Below are positions 6,669-16,007 of a stretch of DNA of 64,000 nt, piece after piece; within the stretch, counting starts at the first letter, position 1; the number at the start of each line of letters is the position of its first letter. A program made the position numbers and the translations under genes. The stretch covers positions 1 through 64,000 of the forward strand of contig CAYXHZ010000006.1 of NCBI GenBank assembly GCA_964465065.1. The letters are read 5' to 3'. The notes beneath the pieces were generated by a model, which did not search any database, was not told where the DNA came from, and saw nothing but the letters and a program-made list of their open reading frames with translations. This DNA is from CAYMND01 sp964465065. GTDB lineage: Bacteria; Acidobacteriota; Aminicenantia; UBA2199.

Positions 6669-9248
6669 ATGCAGAATATCAAACTCCACGAAGCGACGAA
6701 GCAATTCGGCATCAACAACAAGGTGGCCATGTTCTTCCTCGAAAAGAACGGGGTTCCCGTCAAATCCCATTCTTCGAGTATCAGCATGGATCAGCTTGAG
6801 ATGCTTCGTGAGTTTGCCCAGGATGCGGACAGCGTCGCGCAACTGACCGTCGAGTTCAAGGCAGCCGAAAAAGCGGCCGCCCAGCCGGTCAAGGAAACGC
6901 TTCCTGAGCCCGAGATCGACACCGGCGAGATGCCGGCCGAGCCGACGGGCATTCAGCCCGTCCAGGTTCCGATCCAAGCCCCGGCGCAGCCTGCCGCTCC
7001 GTTGCAGGAACCTACCCCGCCGCCGGTCCGCGAAACGCCCGAGCCAGCGGCCAAAGCCGAGCCCGTCGTCGTGCCGCCGCCCAAAACGGAAAGCGAGCCC
7101 GAGCCTGTTTTGGTCCCGAAAAAGACCGCCGAAGAGCATGCCCTGCCGAAAGGCAAGACCGAGACGCCCGCTCCGGCGGCTCCAGCGGAAAAAGACCACC
7201 GTCACAAAGACATCCCCATAGAGAAGAAAGCACCGGCCCCCGCCAAGCGGCCGGCCGTCACCCCCCGCACCCCCATGCAGATCGAGGTCCCGGGAGTCGA
7301 CGCCGTCGAGCCCGCCGAACATCCGGTCAGCCGTCAGGGCGCCCCGCTCCCCGAAGGCCAGAGACGGGAAAAAATATTCCGCCGCCAGCCGGGTCAGGCC
7401 CCTCATGGCGGAATGCGCACCCAGGGCCGGAAACCGGGCCGGGGAAAGCGGGTGAAAATCACGGTACAACCCAAGATCATGGAGTTCGATTTGCCGGATA
7501 AAATTCAATTGCCCGATTACGTGACCCTCAAAGAGATCGCCGAAAAACTCGACGTCAAGATGAAATACGTGGAAGAGAAGCTGGCCCACGAAAAGCGGGA
7601 CTACCCCGCCAATCAGGTCCTCAAGAAGGCCGACATACTGGATGTGTGCGAGCTGTTGGGCGTCGAGGTCGAGGTCCTCAGCTACGAGGATTACCAGTTC
7701 GTCAACAACATCCGGACCCGGAAGGCCGAGCTCAAATCCCGACCGCCGGTCATCACGGTCATGGGCCATGTCGACCACGGCAAGACCACCCTGCTGGACA
7801 CCCTGCGTAAAACCCGGGTCGCCGAGAGCGAGGCCGGGGGCATCACCCAGTCCATCGGCGCCTACGAGCTGAAAAACGAGAAGGGACGATTCATCTTCAT
7901 CGACACCCCGGGCCACGAGGCCTTCACCAACCTGAGAGCGCGCGGCGCCAAAGTCACCGATCTGGTCATCCTGGTGGTGGCCGCCAACGACGGCGTGCAG
8001 CCGCAGACCGTCGAGGCCATCAACCATGCCCGTTCCGCCGGCGTGCCGATGATCATCGCCATCAACAAGATCGATCTGCCCGGCGCCGACACGATGAAGG
8101 TCAAACAGGCCCTGACCAAACACGATATCGTCGTGGAGGACTGGGGCGGCGACGTCGTCTCGGTCGAGATCTCCGCCAAACACAACAAGAACATCGACGC
8201 CCTGCTGGAGATGATCTCGCTGGTGGCGGAAATGCAGGAGCTCAAGAGCTATTTCGACATCCCGGCCCGCGGCACGGTCATCGAGTCCCGGCTGGATCCC
8301 AAACTCGGCCCGCTGGGCACCGTGCTCATCCAGCACGGTCGGCTGAAGCGCGGCGATCATTTCATCTGCGGCAACTCGGTCGGCAAGGTGAAATCCATCT
8401 TCGACGACCGCGGCAAACTGCTCAACGAAGGCGAAACCCCGCAACCGGTCGAAATCATGGGCTTCGACAACGTACCCCAATCCGGTGACCGCTTCCAGGT
8501 CGTCGACGACCCGGAACGGGCCAAAAAGGTCATCGGGCTGCGCATCCTCTGGGGCAAAGAGCAGCGGGACGAAGAGGTCGACGCCGACAAGAAGCTGAAC
8601 CTGCAGAATCTGTTCGACCGGCTCGAGGGCGAAGTCAGCGATGTCAAAGAAATCCCCATCCTGATCAAGTCCGACAATTTCGGCTCCAGCGAAGTGCTCG
8701 AGGAGATCCTGCGCAAACAGGAACAGGAAAAGGTCAAGATCAACATCATACACAAAGGCATCGGCAACATTTCCGAGAGCGACGTACTGCTGGCCTCGAC
8801 CGCCAAGGCCATGATCCTGGGCTTCAACGTCAAGGCCCCCCAGAAAGCCCTGGTCCTGGCCAAACGGGACGGTATCGATATCCGCCTCTACAACGTGATC
8901 TACCACCTGATCGAAGACATGCAGAAGGCCATCAAGGGCCAGATCGAACCGGTCTATTCGGAAACCCTGATCGGCAAGGTCGAGGTGCTCAACCTGTTCA
9001 AGATTTCCAAGATCGGCATCGTCGCCGGTTGCCGGGTCAAGGAAGGCAAGATCACCAACAAGTCCCGCGTCAAGGTGTTGCGCAACAACGAACTGGCCTT
9101 CGAAGGCAGCCTGGAAACCCTCAAACGCATCAAGGACGAAGTCTCCGAGGTCAAGGCCGGCACCGAATGCGGCATCAAGATCAAAAATTACAACGCCATC
9201 GAAGTCGGCGACCTGATCGAGGCCTATGAACTGACCCTGGTATCATGA
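6669..9248 (+). CDS. infB: Translation initiation factor IF-2
   Basis: An 859-residue protein. The N-terminal IF2_N domain (1-50) is followed by a long Pro/Ala/Glu/Lys-rich linker (about 60-265). A second IF2_N-like region (about 275-345) precedes the GTPase: G1 GHVDHGKT at 366-373, G3 DTPGHEAF, G4 INKIDLPG. Domains II, III and IV follow, the last with the fMet-tRNA-binding C-terminal fold. It delivers initiator tRNA to the 30S subunit and promotes subunit joining. AAGGAG lies upstream of the ATG. The stop overlaps the next gene (ATGA), indicating coupling. Confidence 0.97.
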   Translation: MQNIKLHEATKQFGINNKVAMFFLEKNGVPVKSHSSSISMDQLEMLREFAQDADSVAQLTVEFKAAEKAAAQPVKETLPEPEIDTGEMPAEPTGIQPVQVPIQAPAQPAAPLQEPTPPPVRETPEPAAKAEPVVVPPPKTESEPEPVLVPKKTAEEHALPKGKTETPAPAAPAEKDHRHKDIPIEKKAPAPAKRPAVTPRTPMQIEVPGVDAVEPAEHPVSRQGAPLPEGQRREKIFRRQPGQAPHGGMRTQGRKPGRGKRVKITVQPKIMEFDLPDKIQLPDYVTLKEIAEKLDVKMKYVEEKLAHEKRDYPANQVLKKADILDVCELLGVEVEVLSYEDYQFVNNIRTRKAELKSRPPVITVMGHVDHGKTTLLDTLRKTRVAESEAGGITQSIGAYELKNEKGRFIFIDTPGHEAFTNLRARGAKVTDLVILVVAANDGVQPQTVEAINHARSAGVPMIIAINKIDLPGADTMKVKQALTKHDIVVEDWGGDVVSVEISAKHNKNIDALLEMISLVAEMQELKSYFDIPARGTVIESRLDPKLGPLGTVLIQHGRLKRGDHFICGNSVGKVKSIFDDRGKLLNEGETPQPVEIMGFDNVPQSGDRFQVVDDPERAKKVIGLRILWGKEQRDEEVDADKKLNLQNLFDRLEGEVSDVKEIPILIKSDNFGSSEVLEEILRKQEQEKVKINIIHKGIGNISESDVLLASTAKAMILGFNVKAPQKALVLAKRDGIDIRLYNVIYHLIEDMQKAIKGQIEPVYSETLIGKVEVLNLFKISKIGIVAGCRVKEGKITNKSRVKVLRNNELAFEGSLETLKRIKDEVSEVKAGTECGIKIKNYNAIEVGDLIEAYELTLVS

Positions 9249-9541
9249 CCGTCGGTTTGCTGGTGATGGACATGATCATCGAGGAAGCGACCAGTCTCAA
9301 GGACAAGCGCATGGTGCTCAGCAGCCTCAAGGACCGGGTAGGCAGACAATTCAACGTGTCCCTCATCGAAAGCGCGCACCAAGACCTGTGGCGCAACGCC
9401 GAACTGTCCTTCGCCGTGCTCGCCATCAGCCATCGCCAAGCCGAACAGCAACTGGACAGCATCGAACGCTTCATCTTCGATTCGTACCCGGGCCGGCACA
9501 GCGGCAGCCATCGTCAATACTTCGACGGCCTGGAAAAGTGA
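9245..9541 (+). CDS. DUF503 family protein (YlxP-like)
   Basis: A 98-residue protein with the MTVGLLxMDMxIxEAxSLKDKR start and RxRFNVSxxE-like centre (here RQFNVSLIES) typical of DUF503/YlxP, a small ferredoxin-like fold protein often encoded between infB and rbfA. It overlaps the infB stop and the next start (GTGA), so three genes are translationally linked. A role in 30S maturation or RNA metabolism is suggested only by its conserved position. rbfA, which usually comes next, is missing. Confidence 0.85.
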   Translation: MTVGLLVMDMIIEEATSLKDKRMVLSSLKDRVGRQFNVSLIESAHQDLWRNAELSFAVLAISHRQAEQQLDSIERFIFDSYPGRHSGSHRQYFDGLEK

Positions 9542-10539
9542 TCGACTACGACCCGTTCCACGAATTGACCGACGCCGACCAGAAGATCCTTTCCCGGATC
9601 TGCGACGCCATCAGACAGGCTGAAAAAATCGCCATCAGCGCCCATATCCGCCCGGACGGGGACGCCATCGGCAGCGGACTGGCGCTGCTGGAAATGCTGC
9701 GCCAGATGGGCAAGGAAGTCCATTTCTGCAATGCCGACCAGGCCCCGTTCCCCCTGTCCCGCCTGCCGTATTACGAAACCATCGAACAGCGCCAGGTCTA
9801 CCCGGAGCAGTTCGATCTGCTGATCCTGCTGGAAGGCGCGAACAGCTGCCGTTGCGGCCAGGACGGACTGGACCGCTATTTCACCATCAACATCGACCAC
9901 CATGCCAGCAGCGCTCGGGACGCCACTCTGAACTGGGTGGACGCCCATGCCGCCGCCGTCGCCGAGCTGATCTACCTGCTGGGTCGACGTCTGCCGATCC
10001 GGATGACCGAGAGTATGGGCTTCAACCTGTACGCGGCCGTCATCGCCGACACCGGTTCGTTCAAATATTCCAACACCACGGCCCGCACCCTGTTCATCGC
10101 CGCCGATCTGGTCCGACGCTGCGGCTTCGATCCGGCCACGGTCAGCGATCTGATTTTCAACTCCAACCCGCCGGAAAAAATCCGCATGCTGCAGAGAGTC
10201 CTGTCCACCCTGCAAATTCACCAAAACGGCGAAGTGGCCGTCATCCACTACCGGAGCGATTTCATGGAAAATCTGCAGCTCAAGGATGTCGACACCGAGG
10301 ATGTCGTGGCCATTGTCCGCTCGATTCTGGGCGTGAACATGACCCTGTTCTTCAAGGAAGTCGAGCCCGAACGCTTCCGGGTATCCATCCGCTCCCGGGG
10401 CCAGGCCAACGCCCAGCTGATCGCCTCCCGGTTCGGCGGCGGCGGACACCAGCATGCCGCCGGCTACAACCACGATGGACCGCTGGAATCCGGAATCCAG
10501 GCCGCGCTGCAGGTCATCGCCCAGCACCTGAAGGCATGA
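9538..10539 (+). CDS. nrnA: DHH-DHHA1 phosphoesterase, NrnA-like (oligoribonuclease / pAp phosphatase)
   Basis: A 333-residue protein. The DHH domain shows RPDGDAIGSGLAL, a long helical region and the IDHHASSA signature. The C-terminal DHHA1 domain ends with GGGGHQHAAG. NrnA-type enzymes hydrolyse short RNA and pAp, and some cleave linear dinucleotides derived from cyclic dinucleotides, which is relevant because cdaA is also in this window. The start is taken as GTG at 9538 because it overlaps the upstream stop and homology begins there; the longer in-frame extension upstream is antisense or out-of-frame DUF503 sequence. The stop overlaps truB (ATGA). Confidence 0.92.
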   Translation: MIDYDPFHELTDADQKILSRICDAIRQAEKIAISAHIRPDGDAIGSGLALLEMLRQMGKEVHFCNADQAPFPLSRLPYYETIEQRQVYPEQFDLLILLEGANSCRCGQDGLDRYFTINIDHHASSARDATLNWVDAHAAAVAELIYLLGRRLPIRMTESMGFNLYAAVIADTGSFKYSNTTARTLFIAADLVRRCGFDPATVSDLIFNSNPPEKIRMLQRVLSTLQIHQNGEVAVIHYRSDFMENLQLKDVDTEDVVAIVRSILGVNMTLFFKEVEPERFRVSIRSRGQANAQLIASRFGGGGHQHAAGYNHDGPLESGIQAALQVIAQHLKA

Positions 10540-11435
10540 TGGACGGTCTGCTCATCGTCGACAAGCCGCCGGGCATGACCTCGCACGACGTGGTCAACCG
10601 CATCCGCAGGCTCCTGGGCATCAAACGGGTCGGCCATTTCGGCACCCTGGACCCCATGGCCACCGGCGTACTGCTGCTGGCGGTCGGCAAGGCCACGCGC
10701 CTGTTCGATTACTACCGGGACCGCGTCAAGATCTACGAGGGCATGGCCCAATTGGGCTGGAGCACCGACAGCTACGACGCCACCGGGAAAATGGTCGGAG
10801 AAAAAACTCCGGTCGATCTGAAAAAAATGAAACTCCAGGAGGTGATCGCTCGCTTTCTGGGACAATTTTCCCAGACCCCGCCCGTCTTTTCCGCCAAAAA
10901 GAAAGACGGCAAGCCTCTCTACCACTACGCACGCCAGAACATCCCGGTCGAATTGAAAAGCGCCGAGGTGACCATATACGAACTGAACTGGCGAATCGAG
11001 GGTCCGGACCGCTTCTGGTTCTCGGCCAGCACCTCTTCGGGCACCTACATCCGCTCCCTGATTCACGACATCGGCCAGGCGCTCGGTTGCGGCGGACATC
11101 TGGCCGAGCTGCGGCGAACAGCCATCGGCGAGTTCACCCTGCAGCGAGCCCTGCCCCTGGACCAGCTGACGGGACCCGCCGAAGCGGGGCAGCTTTCGCA
11201 GGCCTGGGAACCGATCGAGAGCCTGCTGCCGGAATGGTCCAAGCTGATCCTGTCCGAAACGGGGGCCAAATTGGCCCGCAACGGCAATTCCATCCCCCTG
11301 TCGGCTGTCGAGCTGCTGACTCCCGGTACCCAGAGCGACCGCTTCCGCATCTTCGACCAGTACGGAACCCTGATCGGCCTGGGCGCCAAGGAATTCGAGA
11401 CCAAGAGCATCAAACCCTTCCTGGTTCTGGCCTGA
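10536..11435 (+). CDS. truB: tRNA pseudouridine(55) synthase TruB
   Basis: A 299-residue protein with the TruB catalytic core: GLLIVDKPPGMTSHDVV, then GHFGTLDPMATGVL containing the nucleophilic Asp, the YEG region (KIYEGMAQLG) and SGTYIRSLIHDIGQ. A short PUA-like C-terminal region follows. It converts U55 to pseudouridine in the T-loop of tRNAs. The ATG at 10536 overlaps the nrnA stop. It is the last gene of the nusA operon and is convergent with the membrane-protein gene downstream (49-nt gap, no clear terminator seen). Confidence 0.96.
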   Translation: MMDGLLIVDKPPGMTSHDVVNRIRRLLGIKRVGHFGTLDPMATGVLLLAVGKATRLFDYYRDRVKIYEGMAQLGWSTDSYDATGKMVGEKTPVDLKKMKLQEVIARFLGQFSQTPPVFSAKKKDGKPLYHYARQNIPVELKSAEVTIYELNWRIEGPDRFWFSASTSSGTYIRSLIHDIGQALGCGGHLAELRRTAIGEFTLQRALPLDQLTGPAEAGQLSQAWEPIESLLPEWSKLILSETGAKLARNGNSIPLSAVELLTPGTQSDRFRIFDQYGTLIGLGAKEFETKSIKPFLVLA

Positions 11436-11484
11436 AGCGTGCGCCGTTCCTCTATCCCAAGTCTGTCGGGAACACGGTCGGGTT

Positions 11485-12312
11485 TTATCGTTTGGCGCTC
11501 CGACTTGCCAACAAAATGAACGCCGGCGTCAATCCCAGAACGGCGGTGAAGATCCACAGAGGCAGCATGGTCCAGGCATCGGCCAGTCGGGCTTTCAGGG
11601 CAAACGGCGTGTATGCGATCAAGATGAAGCTGTAAAACCCGCACACCAGACCCATCACGACTCCCAGGACATAGCCCCGCCCCTCCCCTTTCAAAAGCCA
11701 GACTGCCGCCAGGACCTGAGGAACCGCCAGCACCAGCAGATCGAAGGTGGATATCACCGCCACCCCCTCCATATCCAGGGTTCCGGTCATGAGAAACTGT
11801 ACCCAGCGCCCGCCCCACAGAAACACGAAGACCAGCGCGAAGGCCAGCAGCATGGCGGCCACCGTGATCGCGCTGCGTTTTCCGGGGATGTGTTTCCGGT
11901 ACTTTTTGAGATTCATGCCCAGCATTGCGAATATGAAAGAATACATGGAGACGCCCAGAATCAGGACGTACAGGAGAAAGTAGTCGTTGTACGCCACGCC
12001 CAGCGGGTAATAAATATAATCATAGGTGATCAGCGCCTGAACGCCCAGCCAGAAAACCTGGCCCTTATCCGTACCGCGCCGCAGCATAACGAGCGCGACG
12101 ATCAGCAGCGGAACGAAAAGGAACAGGTTTACCAGGTCGTTGCCCCGGAAAACCGCTCGGCCCCAGGTGTTGTCACGGGCGTAGGTACCGGGCACAAACA
12201 TTCCGACCGCCGCCTGCACGGTCATCGCCAGCAGGCTGATCTGTGAAAGAATCATCGGCGTCCGCAGCGACTTTTCCGGAGTTTTTTCGTCGATAAAATC
12301 TCGTTTTGTCAT
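11485..12312 (-). CDS. Multi-pass membrane protein of unknown function
   Basis: A 275-residue protein with about seven or eight hydrophobic helices spread over its length and a short polar N-terminus. No catalytic or transporter motif was recognised. ATG at 12312 is chosen because GGGAGGTG lies 6 nt upstream; the frame stays open further upstream but that stretch looks non-coding. It is transcribed alone, towards truB. It borders the accessory region with two decayed genes, but its own base composition is like the core. Confidence 0.65.
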   Translation of the reverse strand: MTKRDFIDEKTPEKSLRTPMILSQISLLAMTVQAAVGMFVPGTYARDNTWGRAVFRGNDLVNLFLFVPLLIVALVMLRRGTDKGQVFWLGVQALITYDYIYYPLGVAYNDYFLLYVLILGVSMYSFIFAMLGMNLKKYRKHIPGKRSAITVAAMLLAFALVFVFLWGGRWVQFLMTGTLDMEGVAVISTFDLLVLAVPQVLAAVWLLKGEGRGYVLGVVMGLVCGFYSFILIAYTPFALKARLADAWTMLPLWIFTAVLGLTPAFILLASRSAKR

Positions 12313-12468
12313 CCTGGCACCTCCCTTCTCGGACGATCTGTCACTGTTTATAGGACGATGGACAATAATATGCAAGAGGCAGTCCCGGTTTTTGGGAATG
12401 GTGATGGTTATCATGTGTACAGGCGCAGGCAGGCGTCCCCTATGCACCCTGGATCATGGAGATAATCA

Positions 12469-12641
12469 ATGAAAACAATCCGTATGCGTTTCCTTTTTCT
12501 GACGATGGCGGTTTGGATCCTTCCTGTTCTTGCCGACGAGTTCCGCTACGTCATCAACACCCGCGACCACGGGGATCACATGGCCGGCAACGAGCTGGCG
12601 CCGAGCAGGTGATTGCCGCCGATCTGCGAACAGGGTCGTGA
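12469..12641 (+). pseudogene. Remnant of an exported metallo-beta-lactamase-fold protein
   Basis: A GGAG site and ATG at 12469 open a 47-codon frame: a signal peptide (MRFLFLTMAVWILPVLA) followed by YVINTRDHGDHMAGNELA, which matches the HxHxDH metal site of the metallo-beta-lactamase fold (usually VINTHxHxDHxGGN). The first His is Arg. The frame stops at 12612, but the homology continues in another frame as GAEQVIAADLRT to 12641, the expected next strand (AGAxVIAxxxTR). So there is a frameshift and the rest of the gene (over 500 nt) is gone. This is a decayed gene, not a small peptide. Confidence 0.65.
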
Positions 12642-12927
12642 TGGTGGCAAAGACCGCGGGTGGTGAAATCCCGTCTGAATGAACCGGCAAAGAATGAGTA
12701 AAAGTACTCAAAGAGGCGTTCGTTTTCTTTGAATCCGCATGGGTATAACCACAAGGCAATAATTCAAAAAACACCGATAATAAAAGATATACAGTCTCTT
12801 CATGTTTGAAATTACAATGTAAAACCCGTGACACTGTTCTGTATTGCAATATGACGCCGAAAAAAAAGGAGATTTGTTCTAGGCTGTGAAGGCGAGGGCG
12901 GATCAAAGCCTCAAACAGGAGAACAAA
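12642..12927. other. Intergenic region with a diverged inverted repeat
   Basis: No gene is seen. It is more AT-rich than its surroundings. It holds a diverged palindrome at 12811-12850 that resembles the one upstream of the 36748 gene, and the AGGAGA ribosome-binding site of the DUF5916 gene at its end. Confidence 0.5.
12811..12850. repeat. REP-like inverted repeat, copy A (diverged)
   Basis: Left arm ATTACAATGTAAAAC (12811-12825), a 10-nt loop, right arm GTTCTGTATTGCAAT (12836-12850). The reverse complement of the right arm, ATTGCAATACAGAAC, is identical over 15 nt to the left arm of copy B at 36645-36659. It sits 77 nt before the DUF5916 start. It could be a REP-type element or a regulator-binding site. 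Confidence 0.4.
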
Positions 12928-15555
12928 ATGAGTAAAAGAAATAGGATTGTCGGGATGCTGATTCTGATGCTCGGGCTGACAGGAACCGTCCGGGCTGTTG
13001 AAAAAGCCCCAATCCGGGCCGAACGGCTCCAGGATCCAGTAACCGTCGATGGACGGCTCGAGGAGTCGTCCTGGCAGCGACAGGGTTACTGCGAGTTCTG
13101 GCAGCGGGAGCCGGACGAAGGCAAACCGGCCAGCGAAAGGAGCGAGGTGTGGCTGGCCTACGATGATGATGCCCTCTATGTGGCCGCCCGCTTGAGCGAT
13201 TCTCAGCCCGAACTCGTGTCCGGGCTGCTGGGGCGGCGAGATACGGAATTAGACTGCGACTGGTTCACCGTCTATCTCGATCCCTATCTGGACAAACTCA
13301 GCGGCTTTGCCTTCGGCATCACTCCGGCGGGATCGGTCAGCGATCGCGCCTTGTATAACGATGTCGGATGGAACAGTCTATGGGATGGCATCTGGAACGG
13401 CAAGGCCCAGCGGGACCGCCAGGGCTGGACGGTGGAGATGCGCATTCCCTTCAACCAGCTCCGCTTTTCCAAAAAGGATGGGGAATATCGCTGGGGAGTT
13501 CATTTCCGGCGCATCGTCATGCGCAAGAATGAAGTGTCCGATTCGGCGCCCATACCCCGGACCGGCAATAACATGGTATCCCTGTTCAAGGAAATGGTGG
13601 GCATCGAAGGCATCGCCCCGCGACCGTTGATCATGGTCAGTCCCTACCTGGTGGGAAAAGGGGAATTCCTCGCCGGAGAGGTGGATCAGGCGACGGGGAA
13701 TCTGGGGCTGGACGCCAAGATCGGCCTTCGGAGCAACCTGACTCTCGACCTGTGTGTCAACCCCGATTTCGGCCAGGTGGAGGTGGATCCGGCCAGCATC
13801 AACCTCAGCGCCGCCGAGACCTACTATCAGGAAAGACGTCCCTTCTTCATAGAGGGTGCGGATCTGTTTACCAATTTCAGCTTCTGTGGTGGGAATCACC
13901 CCAGTGCTGGCTGGAACAACCCCCGATTCTTCTACAGCCGTCGCATCGGCCGACCACCGCAGGGTTCCGTTTCTCAGTCCGGTCAGATCGATATGCCGGA
14001 ATGGGCGACGATTCTGAGCGCGGCCAAACTGACCGGCACCCTGGGGAACGGATGGAAGATCGGGGCCATCTACGGACTGACCGAGCGGGAGTTCGCCGCA
14101 GTCGATGATCTGGGCCAGGAGTTCGAGGTGGAGGTCGAGCCGCTGACCCATTACGCCGTACTGCGCACCCAGAAGGAATTCAACCAGGGGCGGCAGGGTC
14201 TGGGCTTCCTGGGCACCCTGGTGGCCCGGGATTTTGCGGATGATTCCCTGCGAGGGGCTCTCAATTCCGATTCCTGGATGGTGGGGTTCGATGGCTGGGC
14301 GTTCTTCGGTCCGCAGAAGAATTGGGTTTTGAGTGGATGGTTCAGTTCCAGCCGGGTCAACGGTTCGGCCCAGCGCATCACCTCCTTGCAGCAAGAATTC
14401 CCCCATTACTACCAACGTCCCGACATGAGTCATGTGAACCTGGATACTGGTTTGACCCATTTGGATGGCTGGGTCGGCAGAATTGAAGTCAACAAGGAAA
14501 AAGGGAATTTAAGATTCAATGCGGGACTGGGTGCCGTGTCTCCGGGTTACGATATCCGGGACGGCGGGTATCATACGAGCGCGGATGTCATCAACGGGCA
14601 TGTGCTGGTCGGGTGGCAGGATTTTACTGTGGGGAAGGTGATACGCAAATGGAACATCGATCTGTGGCATCAGCGCAACTACAATTTCGCCGGGGACAAG
14701 ATCGGCGAACAGCGTGTCATTGTCGCGGCCAATGCCCAATTCCTGAACTACTGGTCCTGCAATTTTATGACCAGTTACAATCCCGGTCATTTTTCCCAGA
14801 CCGCGACCCGAGGCGGACCGTTGATGAAGATACCATCCTATCAATGGTATAATTTTACCATCAGCAGCGACAGCCGCAAACGGCTGGTCGGCTCCCTGTC
14901 CGGTTATGTGAACCAGAGCAGCAACGGGTCATCGGAAAACACTTTCTCCCTGTCTCTCAGTCTGAAACCCAGCAGCCGGTTCAGTCTGTCCATCAGCCCG
15001 GCTTACAGCTCTATCAATGAACGGGCCCAATACGTGACCCAGGTCAATGATCCGACGATGACGGCCACCTACGGCAAGCGGTACGTTTTCTCTGCTTTGG
15101 ATTTGAAGGAACTCTCCTGTTCCATGCGCATCAACTGGATCTTCACGCCCCAGCTCAGTCTGCAGGGATATATCCAGCCTTTTCTTTCGGTGGGTCATTA
15201 CCGGGATTTCGCCGAACTGGCTGAGCCGTCGAGCGATCGATTCAGGCCATTCGGACACGATGGCTCCACCATCGAAGCGGAAAACGGGTCGTTTGGGGTC
15301 GATCCCGACGGCAGCGGGCCGGCCGCTCCTTTCCGGTTCAACAATCCCGATTTCAACCTCAAATCGCTGCGAGGCACTCTGGTCCTGCGCTGGGAGTACC
15401 TTCCGGGATCGAGCCTGTATTTCGTCTGGACGCAGAATCGGGCCGACTATGCCAACCCCGGCGATTTCCGTTTCGGCCGTGACCTGGGCGATCTGTTCTC
15501 CGCCCGGGGAGACAATGTCTTCATGGTAAAACTGACCCACGGTTTCAATCTGTAG
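12928..15555 (+). CDS. DUF5916 outer-membrane protein with N-terminal CBM9-like domain
   Basis: An 875-residue exported protein. A signal peptide (1 to about 25, ILMLGLTGTVRA) precedes a carbohydrate-binding family 9-like sandwich (about 30-220: ITVDGRLEESSW-type start, VWLAYDDDALYVAARL, GWTVEMRIPFNQLRF). The DUF5916 part follows (LDLCVNPDFGQVEVDPASINLSAAE and QERRPFFIEGADLF), and the C-terminal 400 residues alternate as in a beta-barrel, ending in KLTHGFNL. Such proteins are predicted outer-membrane proteins, often linked with polysaccharide or peptide use, but the substrate is unknown. ATG at 12928 is chosen for its AGGAGAAC site; an earlier in-frame ATG at 12886 lacks one. Confidence 0.88.
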   Translation: MSKRNRIVGMLILMLGLTGTVRAVEKAPIRAERLQDPVTVDGRLEESSWQRQGYCEFWQREPDEGKPASERSEVWLAYDDDALYVAARLSDSQPELVSGLLGRRDTELDCDWFTVYLDPYLDKLSGFAFGITPAGSVSDRALYNDVGWNSLWDGIWNGKAQRDRQGWTVEMRIPFNQLRFSKKDGEYRWGVHFRRIVMRKNEVSDSAPIPRTGNNMVSLFKEMVGIEGIAPRPLIMVSPYLVGKGEFLAGEVDQATGNLGLDAKIGLRSNLTLDLCVNPDFGQVEVDPASINLSAAETYYQERRPFFIEGADLFTNFSFCGGNHPSAGWNNPRFFYSRRIGRPPQGSVSQSGQIDMPEWATILSAAKLTGTLGNGWKIGAIYGLTEREFAAVDDLGQEFEVEVEPLTHYAVLRTQKEFNQGRQGLGFLGTLVARDFADDSLRGALNSDSWMVGFDGWAFFGPQKNWVLSGWFSSSRVNGSAQRITSLQQEFPHYYQRPDMSHVNLDTGLTHLDGWVGRIEVNKEKGNLRFNAGLGAVSPGYDIRDGGYHTSADVINGHVLVGWQDFTVGKVIRKWNIDLWHQRNYNFAGDKIGEQRVIVAANAQFLNYWSCNFMTSYNPGHFSQTATRGGPLMKIPSYQWYNFTISSDSRKRLVGSLSGYVNQSSNGSSENTFSLSLSLKPSSRFSLSISPAYSSINERAQYVTQVNDPTMTATYGKRYVFSALDLKELSCSMRINWIFTPQLSLQGYIQPFLSVGHYRDFAELAEPSSDRFRPFGHDGSTIEAENGSFGVDPDGSGPAAPFRFNNPDFNLKSLRGTLVLRWEYLPGSSLYFVWTQNRADYANPGDFRFGRDLGDLFSARGDNVFMVKLTHGFNL

Positions 15556-15557
15556 GG

Positions 15558-15974
15558 GACGAAAACCTTGACGGCAGCGGACACATGGCCGATTTCTTCA
15601 AACAGCTCAACGGTCAGGACGGGAGTTATTAGCGTCAGAGCCATGGCGGACGGGGCTATGTCTTTCAGGATCGCTACAAATCATACCTGATCCAGGATGA
15701 GGCCTACCTGATGCTCTGCCTGGCCTATGTGCTCAACAACCCGGTCAAGGCCGGAATATGCAAGGGATTCGAGAACTATCGCTGGTCCAGTGCCCAGTCC
15801 TACTTTTCAGATGAACCCCCAGAATGGCTGGACACGACGTTTATCGAAGAACTCTTCGGAGATGCCGATGCTTTGATGCGCTTCGTGGATGCGCAGGCCG
15901 AACTGGATCCGTTCGCCGATCTCAGCGTCAACAGCCTGGGGGTCATGTACCATCGGGCCCGCCGGAAAGGGTAA
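15558..15974 (+). pseudogene. Truncated REP-associated tyrosine transposase (RAYT, Y1 family) remnant
   Basis: The frame after the DUF5916 stop encodes MADFFKQLNG, then Y and an in-frame TAG (15630-15632), then RGYVFQDRYKSYLIQDEAYL, LAYVLNNPVKAGIC and YRWSSAQSYF. This is the C-terminal half of RAYT proteins (typical FQGRYK, YIxLNPVRAG, YxWSSxxxY). The N-terminal half with the HUH metal site is missing, so it is a 5'-truncated, nonsense-mutated remnant. An ATG at 15711 opens an 87-codon frame that could be mistaken for a gene. RAYTs process REP palindromes, and two REP-like palindromes occur in this window. Confidence 0.82.
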
Positions 15975-16007
15975 CGGTGGGCGACAATGTAAAGAAGTAC
16001 AGCACTG

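Noticed and set aside
6555..8906. Minus-strand open frame of 783 codons
   Set aside because: Antisense to infB with its full GTPase motif set; a composition effect of GC-rich third positions.
15711..15974. Separate 87-residue gene
   Set aside because: It is the C-terminal part of the RAYT remnant in the same frame beyond a stop codon.
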